A DNA stretch of 64,000 nucleotides from positions 2,833,717-2,897,716 of the forward strand of contig NC_071330.1 of the NCBI RefSeq assembly GCF_010183535.1, written 5' to 3'. The position numbers and the translations under genes were made by a program. Under the pieces are notes generated by a model, which saw nothing but the letters and a program-made list of their open reading frames with translations, did not search any database and was not told the origin of the DNA. Origin of the DNA: Caenorhabditis remanei. Lineage: Eukaryota; Nematoda; Chromadorea; Rhabditida; Rhabditidae. Shown here piece after piece: positions 44,601-53,513 of the stretch (its first letter is position 1; each line of letters begins with the position of its first letter).

Positions 44601-47210
44601 AACGCGTTCGTTTTTAGAAATTGTCAATTTTCAGCAGTCGTTCCGCGGCGCCAACCGCCCATTTGCCCCACCAGAATCACATCGTGGTCGTGGTGGATTC
44701 TCGAAACCATCCCGCATTCCCGTAGTATCCGGAATGAATGCACTACCCGCTGGACTCAACAAGAACTCTCCGTTAGCTGTGAAGAGATATCATGCACGTC
44801 ATTTGGCGAAAGAAACTGGAATGACGTTGGAAGAAGCGATGGCTGAAATCGAGGAGCAATGTAATGAATTCGGAGGAGAAGACACGCCGGAAGCAAGGGA
44901 ACACGATGAGAAGGCGATGGAATTGATAAAGAAACGAGGCGATGAGAAGTGGAATCAACGATATAATTATGTTCCGGTTGATCATTCGAAAGGAATTCCG
45001 GGAGTTGATAGACCACCGGGTGGGGGATTGCCACCGCCACGTAAAGAACGAGAGCTCAGTGAGCCTAGTAGTAGTGGAAGTCCGAGAGAAGCCATTCCAG
45101 GAGTCACTAAACCGCCGATCGGTGCAAAACGAGATCCAGTTCCAGGTGTTGATAGACCACCGATTGGAGCAAGAGTTGATAGAGAACCGATACCCGGAGT
45201 GGATAGACCTCCGATTGGAGGAGGAGGAAGAGAACCGATTCCTGGTGTGGATAGACCTCCTGGTGGACATCGATATCAAGGAGAACCGTATGACGGGGAG
45301 GGAGATAGAGGAGGTCGAAGAGAAAGAAGAAGAGGAGGGGTTAAGGAGAGGGAAAAGAAGAGGAGAAGTGAGTTTTGGTGTGAAATTGAAAATTTTGATA
45401 GTAGTTTTCTAAAAATCATAATATTCTGTCTTCAAAATTTATAAGGATATGTATGGTTTTATTGATAAATTGCGACGAAAACGGCCGATTTCAACGTTTT
45501 TCCTATTAGCACGGCACGCTTCTTACAACCGCGCTCTACCAGAACCGAAGAAAATTGTGTGCGAAATTGAGAAACTCAGGGAAAAAGAGACATTTCTCAA
45601 GAGAATTTCGGTGGAGCGCAGTTGTAAGAAATTTGACGAACTAAGACATTTTTATCGGGTCCGGGACGTTTCGAAACGAGAAGTTTGGAAACTGATACTG
45701 AGACATTTGGCAACCTTGTCATTTCGACACCAGGAATTTCGAGACTAAAAGTTTTTTTTAAAATCACTCAAATAATGAACAGAAAATGCCTAATTTTCAG
45801 TTATTTTTTCATGTTTAGTTTCGAAATGTCATGGTGTTGAAATGACAAGGTTTCCAATCGTCCCAGATCCTTTTAATCAAGTTTAATATAATTTTGATGA
45901 ATGTGTTTCAAAATTCAAAATTCGAATTTCTTGTATTTTTTCTCGAAAAGGTCAAATTTTCGACTTCGGTTCAGAATTTAAAGATGATCTCAGAAATCAT
46001 AACAAACACAGTTTTATAAAAAATTGAAAAAATGTTTCAATTAATCGGTATTTTTTTGAAGCCAGACCTTCAAAATTTCCCCTCGGGCCAGGCCGGGAAG
46101 TTTTCAGAAAAACTGGAAAAAAATCTGTAAATTGATAGTTTTGCTGAGTTTCAGAATCCTGATCTTAGAATCCTTTCTTCGGATTGAGGATGTAGAGTCT
46201 CCTTTCTGAAACATTTAGGATCTTTAGATTCCTGTTTTCAAAATTTCAAGCTTAGGATATCGTGAAAATCAGCTAACTATCTAAAAAATGTTTTATTCAT
46301 CTGACGTCTAAAAACATCATTACTCCAGGAGAAGAAGCATTCCGTGGAGGACCACGAGGTCGTGGCGGAGAACGTGGACGAGGAGGTCGTGGCGGATACG
46401 ATAGATGGGATGAGAGGGGATACGGTGGTGGAGCACCGAAACAGGCGAGATATGATGATTAGTAAGTTTCTCTATTAGCAAGACATGCGTCTTACAACCG
46501 CGCTCTACCGAAACCTAAGGAAATCGTGTTGAAAAATGAGGTACTCAGAGAGAAATAGACATTTTTCAAGAGCATTTCGGTGGAGCGCAGTTGTAAAAGC
46601 TTTACAGAGCTAATGAGTCTCAATTCTAAAGAAAAAATTGAGAAAACACGGAAATAATATGTTTTTGAAGAGTATTTCGGTAGAGCGCATTTGTAAGAAT
46701 CTGCAGAATGAATGATATCAATATTAGTTACAGTGGCACCGACCGAGGATATCCGCGACCGTATCAAGCTGTTGGTTATGGAGGATATGATGATAGAAGA
46801 GGTTATGATGATTATTATGGAAGGTAGGAACTAAATTAAAAATTTGAAAAAAAAATTCAATTTTCAGACAAGACGGCTACGAAAACTACGACGGTCAACA
46901 TCAATACGGAGAAGGTGGATATGAGCATCAGGGTGGAGAAGGAGAGGGATATGCATATGATCAACACGCAGCTGAAGCATATTATCAGGGACATGAAGGG
47001 TACTGGACTTCCAGTTTTCCTCTTTTAAAAATATAAATTATTTTCAGCCAAGACGCTACGTATTATCAAGAGGATGGTAGTCAGTATTATAATGAATACT
47101 ATGGAACAGCTGAAGCAGGAGGCGGAGCAACTGGAGAAGGAGGCGCAGAATATCACGCGACATTCGATACGCCGTCGACGAGTCATCCACCGCCGCCGCC
47201 ACCGAATTAA
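41642..47210 (+). CDS. Large RGG-rich disordered protein
   Basis: Eleven exons: 41642-42108, 42166-42304, 42802-42893, 42939-42989, 43066-43119, 43173-43347, 44635-45367, 46329-46461, 46734-46823, 46868-46999 and 47048-47210. All phases join, giving about 742 residues. The protein opens acidic (MEDEENSSFQPENQ), with charged helix near 120-155 and Pro/Val-rich sequence near 160-200. Short PNEIPAELR, PIPDELR and IPNELL motifs follow, each in its own small exon. Five IPGVDRPP-like repeats lie at about 435-525, then RGGRGGRGG runs, then a Tyr/Gly-rich tail and a final PPPPPPN. RGG and YG-rich tails are common in RNA-binding nuclear proteins; any function is inference. Exon 9 could start at 46727 rather than 46734. 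I do not recognise the family. Confidence 0.87.
42555..42775. repeat. Inverted copy of a 46.5-46.7 kb repeat (intron 2)
   Basis: It contains a TTAGCTCTGTAAAGCTTTTAC...GTGCTAATA palindrome. The preceding AACATATTATTTCCGTG and CTTTAGAATTGAGACC occur in inverse order at about 46610-46665 in intron 8 of the same gene. Confidence 0.8.
43768..44456. mobile_element. hAT-like element with two different end types
   Basis: The left end is CATACTTGCAAAATTCCGGG (as in GGCCCG elements) and the right end reads inward as CAGAGTTGCAACGGGCC (as in GGAAGTC elements). The perfect 8-bp duplication ATAGAAAT is at 43760-43767 and 44457-44464. The right side is an unbroken run of GGCCC repeats. A hairpin in the middle (about 43925-44190) carries GAAATTCTCCTCGTC and its inverse, with TGAGACCTCAAAA outside it. 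It sits in intron 6 of the RGG-rich gene. Confidence 0.85.
45507..45650. repeat. TTAGC-ended palindrome in intron 7
   Basis: The left end TTAGCACGGCACGCTTCTTAC is well preserved; the right, GTAAGAAATTTGACGAACTAA, is worn. The inner arms are CCGCGCTCTACCAGAACCG and TTTCGGTGGAGCGCAGTTG. Confidence 0.75.
46474..46700. repeat. TTAGC-ended palindrome plus flank in intron 8
   Basis: A hairpin from TTAGCAAGACATGCGTCTTAC to GTAAAAGCTTTACAGAGCTAA, followed by unique sequence that is an inverted copy of 42.56-42.64 kb. The two could pair within the transcript. Confidence 0.8.
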
Positions 47211-47408
47211 TTAAATTATTGGTTTTTTTTAAAGTGTTTATTCATTTATTTTTATTTTTAGTGCTTTTTGTGAGAGAGAGAGAGAGAGAGATCACGTTTT
47301 ACGGAAAAAAAGTAAAAAATTTCCGATTTTATAAAGTTTATTTATTTTCGAAATAATTTTTGAAGAACATAATATGTTGAGTAATTAAAAAATTTTAAAA
47401 TTAAACAT

Positions 47409-49451
47409 TCACATGATGCTGCAGCATCTACGAGGACCCGGAAACTGTGGAGATGGAGGTGGAGGGGTAGAGGAGATTTGATGAGCTCGCCTGGAAAGAA
47501 AATTTTCAAATAATTCTAAATTTGGAAAAAAGTGGGAATTTGAAAATTCAAACTTGTGGTAGCAACCGCGCCCCGCTAGAGCTTGCGGCAAAGCATTTTT
47601 TTTCGGATTGAATTCACTGCGCTCTCGTGGACTTTTGATACGCAGCTTAAAGATACGATACGCTTTAACAGCTGCGCTCTACCGGAGTCCTGTAGAGCGT
47701 GGTTGTTAAAACCGTGCCGTATTAATAGTTTGACGTGAGGCCTGGGAGTGAGTACTAAAATCAGCGAAAATTTTAGCTCGAAATAATTTTTTATTTCATA
47801 TTTTTTATCATATTTTAGAAGAAGTGATATTGAAAAGACGCCCACAGGGGTATGCGACGCAAGGTCGCTTAAACACGCTCCGTCGCTCAGCGGTTGGCAC
47901 GGTGCCAAAAACTGACTTGGCTTAGTGCCAAGTTCAAGTTTAGCGTGTGTTTGTCGTATCTTTCAATGAAAAACGCGACGCACACGCAACGCGACTGGCG
48001 CGGTAAATTCAAAACTTTTCGTTGCGGACCTTACGCATCGCACCCCTGTGAGATTGATGTAGTCGTTCTGAACGCTGAAATAACAAAGAAAGTAGCTTTT
48101 GTATGAAATTTGAAAAATATCTCAATTTTAAGGTCCATCTAGTCATCTACCTGATTGAGTACCTCACTTCAATCAACTGTATCACTCATACTTGTCAACG
48201 GGCCGAAACGGGCCGAAACGGGCCGACACGGGCCGGCTCGTAACTCGCGTCAAAATGAATATTATGAGGTGAAAAATATACCAAAATGTAGATCTCGACG
48301 AGTTCTATGGCAGTGGCCTACTACGGGCCGGATGGCTATTCGTTAATATGCCGCGGGCCGGGCTAGAATGGCTTTTTTGGCCATTTTCGATTTTTTTGGC
48401 ACTTTTTCTCGGCCCGCGACACATTAACGAATAGCCATCCTGCCAATAGTAGGTCACGGGCATAGAACTCGTCGAGATCTACATTTTGGTATATTTTTCA
48501 GCTCATAATATTCATTTTGACGCGAGTTACGCGCCGGCCCGTTGACAAGTATGGTATCACTCGATTAGGGCTTCCATCCGGGCAGGGTAAAATTCGGGGA
48601 CCCTCTACCCGCCCGGGGGCGCCCCCCGCCCCCGGTTCACGTTTATGCTTGACCGGGGTCATGGGAGAACAAAAAGTTTCGCGAATGAGAGAATTCATTA
48701 TGACGATTTCCACGTTTATTTTTCTGGCAAACTTCTGTTTTTTTCAGAAAAATGTTTGAAGAAATGTTGAAATTATCGTTTTCGAAATGCTTAGTTTTTC
48801 ACGCGTAAATGTCAACGGGGGGCCGCCGCCCGGGCGTGTAATGGCGGGTAAATTGCCCCCCGGATGGAAGCCCTACACTCAATCTGTCAAACCTGGATAA
48901 AAGTTGTCAACTGAAAAAATGAAGATCTAGGTTTGCTAAACACTGTCAATTATAATCTGGGACCCACCTTTCCGAGTCCACAGGCAGCGAAATCGCTGGA
49001 ACATCCAGAGGCTTGTTCACCAAGTTCTCGTAGGCCTCCCGTCCTTTACACCCCGGATACCCACACAAACAGCACTCGAGGGGCGTCGCAGGGGATGACG
49101 GCGAGATTGGTCCTCTGCAATTATATTCGTTATTAGCTGGTGCACCTTCGACGCGATTTGGATTTTTCATACTTTGAGAGAGAGAGAGAGAGAGAGAGGT
49201 CTGCTCAAACTAGACGGGGGGTTACAATCAAAATTCACTTAGAATTTTTCAACTCTGATAAGTTGTCAGTACCCCAAATTCAGTCATCTATACTACTGTA
49301 CTTACGATTTGTTCTCCACTATCTTCTTCTTCGAAATCTTCTGGATCGGTTGTCCAATATCCTTTTCCGTCAGAGTTGACTCATCTGGGAACGATGCTGT
49401 GGCACCTGGTGCTGCCACGTTTACATAGGCGCTGGAGCTGTCCGAACTCAT
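47409..49451 (-). CDS. Small protein with C-terminal CaaX box
   Basis: Three exons on the minus strand: 49451-49306, 49114-48968 and 47490-47409, all in phase, giving 124 residues. The N-terminus is Ser/Ala-rich (MSSDSSSAYVNVAAPG), then a lysine cluster (KISKKKI), then CCLCGYPGC, a compact cysteine group that could hold metal. The end, RRCCSIM, has CSIM as a CaaX box with methionine last, the form preferred by farnesyltransferase, with a second cysteine and arginines beside it. The protein is therefore predicted to be membrane-attached. Intron 2 is 1.5 kb and carries a GGCCCG element. The promoter region is an inverted duplicate of that at 60.0-60.3 kb. The family is not recognised. Confidence 0.75.
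48187..48553. mobile_element. GGCCCG-type hAT-like MITE
   Basis: The left end CATACTTGTCAACGGGCCG has the motif CGGGCCGAAA tripled just inside; the right end is CGGCCCGTTGACAAGTATG. The perfect 8-bp duplication GTATCACT is at 48179-48186 and 48554-48561. It lies in intron 2 of the CaaX gene. Confidence 0.9.
48555..48880. repeat. GC-rich inverted sequence next to the MITE
   Basis: GGGCTTCCATCCGGGCAGGG at the left pairs with CCCCCCGGATGGAAGCCC at the right; CCCGCCCGGGGGCGCC and GGGGGGCCGCCGCCCGGGC are inside. It looks like a further foldback repeat, about 310 bp, in the same intron. Confidence 0.65.
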
Positions 49452-49870
49452 GTCTTGTTGATGAGACTCTGAAAGTTCAAAATGCTTAAAAACTATGCAC
49501 TGAAAATAAAAGAAATGAATGAAACACAAAATAAACTGTCGACTGAAGGACTGACAAACCAATGAAATGAATCCTCAGAAATTTCTCGACCGTTCTTTTT
49601 TTCTGATTTTCTTTTTCTGTTTCGAAGAACAAAACACCAACATTTGTTTATACAAAATAGAGGGCGGAGTTATGCGAATGAGTCATTTCTGAATTGTATC
49701 AGCTTTTGATTTGTGATGGAATTTTCGAGAGATAGACAAACCTTTTCTGTTGGGACATCCGGATACACATCTGGGACAGACGAAGATTCATATCCAGTCA
49801 GGCGTGAGATGAATGAAGAAAGAGCTTAAAATCGTCAGCTAGGAGAGTCTGAAAAGTGAAAAAAGGTTAT
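49452..49870. promoter_or_regulatory. Promoter and 5' UTR region of the CaaX gene
   Basis: On the minus strand this reads through a GAGTTGACAATTTATTTTG-like block, a TTTATACAAA stretch and AACACCAACATTTGTTTAT, then a TTTCAG acceptor just before the start. The same blocks occur in the other orientation at 60.0-60.32 kb, in the same order relative to that gene's start. Confidence 0.7.
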
Positions 49871-49967
49871 GCTTGACTGAAGACGTTCTCCTGACAACTG
49901 GGTATCCGTATGTACTAGAGTGTCGTATCGCGAAACGATTCCAGCTCATCTCGCGTCTCGTTTTGTT

Positions 49968-50279
49968 CAGACTTGTCAAAAATCGGGTCGTGCCGAGATT
50001 TTTCTTGACCGGGCCGGGCCGGGCCGAAATTTCTCTTTGCCCGGCCCGGATTCAAAAAAGGTACCCATTTTTACAATATTTTTTTGAAATTTTTTGAAAA
50101 AAAGAGTAAAAATGCTTAAATTATCATACATATTCACATTTTGATTCAATTTTAAACGTTTATTCGAAAACTATACTTTTCTCAAAAAAGTTCAAAAAGT
50201 TTCCAAAAATTTCCAAAAAAATGTTCAAAAACACAAAATGTTTTGAAAAAATGTTTCAAAACGGCCCGTGACAAGTCTG
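49968..50279. mobile_element. GGCCCG-type hAT-like MITE with CAGACTTG ends
   Basis: The ends CAGACTTGTCAAAAATCGGG and CGGCCCGTGACAAGTCTG are inverted. The perfect 8-bp duplication GTTTTGTT is at 49960-49967 and 50280-50287. The interior has GCCGGGCCGGGCCG at the left only. Confidence 0.9.
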
Positions 50280-50620
50280 GTTTTGTTCAGTATAGAGTTC
50301 ATCATATTCTCGTTCAGCATAGCATCTCGGCAAATGTCGCCAAGTCTAGGCCAAACTCTGCGGCTGTACAAGTCTAGGCGCAACCTTCCACCAGTCTTGG
50401 CCCAAATTTTGGGTGATCAGAGCCAATGATAGAGGGTCACCAAGTATTGGCCCAATGTTGGATATTGGTTTTCTCTTTGGCTGTCACTCATTTAAATTTA
50501 TTTTATTTTTCTGTTTTAACCCATTTTTACGAGTTTTCAGTATTTCCCTTGTCACGTTTATCATTCCAAACTTTGTTTCGAAAGTATTCTGATTTTTAAG
50601 TTTTGAACCTTCAGAGAAAC

Positions 50621-51208
50621 TCAATGAGTTCACACCGGAACATGGCTTTCAGTGAAGAGGACGAATTGTTCCCAAAAAAACGAAAAATTGGATTCGCAAA
50701 AGTAGCAGTATTCCTCGGTGAGCTAATAACAATTTTTAGTTCCAAAAACTTATAATTGTATTTCTACAGAACTGAGAAAGCTGTCAACTCTGCTCAAGGA
50801 ATCATACGGAAACAACGAAGAGAAATTTTCAAAACACCGCCAATGGAGAGCTAATAAATGTGAGAATTTTTCTTGAAAGTACGAAATTGTATTCTTGAAT
50901 TTTAGAGCTCATAGTCAATCGGCTTTCTGGACAACGTCTACATCAGTGTTGTTGGGAATTCCGACTTCCGACTTCCGACTTCCGGGTTTTTTTCACTTCC
51001 AACTTCCGACTTCCGGATAAGAAATTTCACTTCCGACTTCCGACTTCCGACTTCCGGGTTTTTTTCACTTCCAACTTCCGACTTCCGACTTCCGGATAAG
51101 AAATATTACTTCCGACTTCCGACTTCCGACTTCCTGATAAGAAAAATCACTTCCCACTTCCGACTTCCGACTTCCGGATAAGAAAATTTTTACTTCCCAA
51201 CATCTCTG
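50621..51208 (+). CDS. Short spliced ORF with basic nuclear-signal-like motif, possibly broken
   Basis: The start codon MSSHRNMAFSEEDELF follows a CCTTCAG acceptor. Exon 1 ends at GTGAGC about 50717 and exon 2 runs from about 50769 to 50858. Together they encode about 61 residues with PKKRKIG (like a nuclear localisation signal) and a helix-prone ELRKLSTLLKESYGN. The next acceptor gives an immediate TAG; using the AG two bases later keeps the frame open, but there a MITE (50944-51208) interrupts. So it is either a 61-residue protein or a gene broken by the insertion. Family not recognised. Confidence 0.45.
50944..51208. mobile_element. hAT-like MITE with GGAAGTC interior
   Basis: The left end CAGTGTTGTTGGGAATTCCG and right end CTTCCCAACATCTCTG are diverged inverted ends. 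The perfect 8-bp duplication GTCTACAT is at 50936-50943 and 51209-51216. The interior is tandem ACTTCCG units in groups separated by GGATAAGAAA. Confidence 0.85.
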
Positions 51209-52052
51209 GTCTACATCACCTATGATATCAACCCCCATCACCTTCAACTACATCAGATCTGAAGGAATAATAACTGATACCTTCGAAATATGTAGTTTTT
51301 CTGTTTTTTAAACATGATTGTCCTTCGTTTTTGTTTTTTTATCTAATAAATTTATGAGTTCTAATGAATTAGATTTAAGCAAAACAGGAGAAAATAAAAA
51401 AGAAGCGATGCCAGAGCCTGAACCGCGTTTTCACCAAGCCTCCCACAAGTCTTGGCCTGCTTTTACGTAACACTTGTGGGAGATGTGCGCCTAGACTTAT
51501 GACAGACTCGTGCTAGACTTGGCAACACTTGCCGAGATAATTACAGCATATTCCAGCACAATTCATTTATTTTTAATTCCCGCATAATTTAATGCTGGAT
51601 ATTGCGAGAATCTCGCAAGACAAGAATGACTCTTCATTCTCACGAGGAAATACAGTGAAACTACAAATACAAACTTTGGCCTTTTTCAGTTGAAATTGGT
51701 CAATTTTGAGAATATTTCATGGTAATACTGATGATCCTATCAATCTCAGGGAATTTTCGGCATGGGTTGGGCATCAGGTGGGTTTGGGCATCAGGTGGTT
51801 CTTTTTGTAGGTCTTTTTTTCTGTACTGTAGGCGAATTGCCTACTGTATCGGCGAATTGCCGGCGTTTTAGGCGAAGTGACCAGTGGGCAAGAGTTGGGC
51901 GACGGTTAGGTCGGAGATTTGAGAAAAGAAGAGTGGTGGGGCAGGGCGAAGTGCCCATTTGTAGTGTACGGTTGGCACCGTGTGCTTTTCGAAACACTTC
52001 TTTAAAGTCGCTTGAGTTTCTAGACTCACTCCGTATGTCACTGTGTTGCCGC

Positions 52053-52553
52053 CAGAGTTGCGCGGAAGTGATTTTTTCTAAAACGGAAGTCGGAAGTCGG
52101 AAGTAAAATTTCTAATCCGGAAGTCGGAAGTCGGAAGTCGGAAGCAAAATTCTGAAAACGGAAGTCGGAAGCCGGAAGTCGGAAGTGAAAAAACGCCCGG
52201 AAGTCGGAACTCGGAAGTCGGAAGTCGGAAGTCGGAAGTAGATTTTTTCGCAAAGATTCAAAAACTCCTAGAAAAAGTTCATAAAATTCGCGAAAATCAG
52301 TGGAAAATTAGTTTTTGGCTGAAGAAAAGCTCATTTTCTGTCTTTTTAGACCATTTTTCCTTCTATTTATGCGAGATGTACTTTTCCGAAATCCCACAAT
52401 TATGGAATGACGGAAGTCGGAAGTAAACATCCGAAAACGGAAGTCGGAAGTCGGAAGTAAAATTTTGAAAACGGAAGTCGGAAGTAAAATTTTGAAAACG
52501 GAAGTCGGAAGTCGGAAGTCGGAAGTCGGAAGTCGGAATTCCGCGCAACTCTG
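52053..52553. mobile_element. hAT-like MITE with GGAAGTC interior, 501 bp
   Basis: The ends CAGAGTTGCGCGGAAGTG and TTCCGCGCAACTCTG are inverted. The perfect 8-bp duplication GTTGCCGC is at 52045-52052 and 52554-52561. GGAAGTC arrays lie at both sides around a unique AT-rich centre (about 52235-52400). Confidence 0.92.
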
Positions 52554-52561
52554 GTTGCCGC

Positions 52562-53400
52562 CTTTGACCTACGGGCGCGCGCGCACTTCTCGTTGCTGTA
52601 TTGCCAATTTCGTTTCAAAATGGAGAATGTCGGCACTCTTGGGCGCCGGCGGAGTCACGTTAGGTGATCCGTTATCTCGTTAGTTAGTTTTCACCTCTGT
52701 CTTTGGTTTTTAGACTCTTTTTGTGTAGAGTTTTTTTCTTTTTCTGGGCTCTGAACGTGCACGCCTTAAGCGTGCCGTTAGTTTTTATTGTTGTTTCCTC
52801 TAGCCGTGGGTCGTTTTGGACCGTTTTATTTGTTCTTTTATTGATTTTGTGCTCGTAACAAAAGAGTTATTACGAGAAAGTGTGTTTTGTCTCTTTCATA
52901 TTTAACTTTTTAACAGTCTTTCCAACGGAAAATCTAACGTCAAATTTCAGGGGAAATGGTATATTTATGTTTCAATGGAATACGTTTATAGAAAATAAAA
53001 TTCCAGAAGGAACTGCACTCGTATGAGAGGACATCCGGATACATAGACATCTCAGGTATACCATAGTCGAAGGTTCACATTGAGAAAGGTGTGCGGTGGA
53101 TGAAAAGGAAAAGCTTGAAGAGGTCAACTAGTAGTGTCTGAAAATAGATTTCCTGTCTACCTGAATATTGTTATGAACGAGATTGCAAACGTTGGTTCTC
53201 GGAGTCTACATCAATATTAAAAGTGTTACCCGAAAATAATACTATTTTTAATCTGAAAATCGGCGGAAAATCAAAGTTTTTTGTGAGTTGAGCACATTTT
53301 TAAGAACCACGAAGTGCTAATTATAAGAATCGAAATTATTGAATTTTGTCAGAAGAAGCTCTGCTGAAAAATAGTGCTCCAAAAAAGTTTTTGCCACGTT
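52562..53400. other. Unassigned region left of the collagen gene
   Basis: No gene is seen. The stretch 53020-53150 (ACATCCGGATACATAGACAT, then a run ending TAGTGTCTGAAAA) resembles 49765-49855 beside the CaaX gene promoter. It may be a third, decayed copy of that duplicated promoter. Confidence 0.45.
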
Positions 53401-53470
53401 TCAATTATTTCCTGAATCATTTCTCTACCTGAAAACAAAAGAACAAACACAGATTTTCGAATAAATAACA

Positions 53471-53476
53471 TTTATT
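53471..53476 (-). terminator. Poly(A) signal of the collagen gene
   Basis: TTTATT on the plus strand reads AATAAA on the minus strand, about 40 bases beyond the collagen stop codon. Confidence 0.75.
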
Positions 53477-53513
53477 GCAATCAACACAGATAACTCCAAA
53501 ACAGAGCAGAAAT

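Larger units (their letters stand above)
50323..51538. mobile_element. 1.2-kb inverted-repeat element carrying a small gene
   Basis: The left end CATCTCGGCAAATGTCGCCAAG and right end CTTGGCAACACTTGCCGAGAT are inverted, and inner CAAGTCTAGGC/GCCTAGACTT motifs also pair. A CAGCATA occurs just outside both ends, a possible target duplication. Between the ends lies a small spliced gene and a later MITE. No transposase is seen. Confidence 0.55.

Noticed and set aside
44734..45444. Separate single-exon gene starting at 44734
   Set aside because: The frame continues upstream to an acceptor at 44634 and joins the previous and next exons in phase, so it is exon 7 of the RGG-rich gene.
52053..52553. 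GGAAGTC arrays as CRISPR-like or telomeric repeats
   Set aside because: Repeats are 7 bp without spacers, bounded by inverted ends and an 8-bp duplication, which marks a transposable element.
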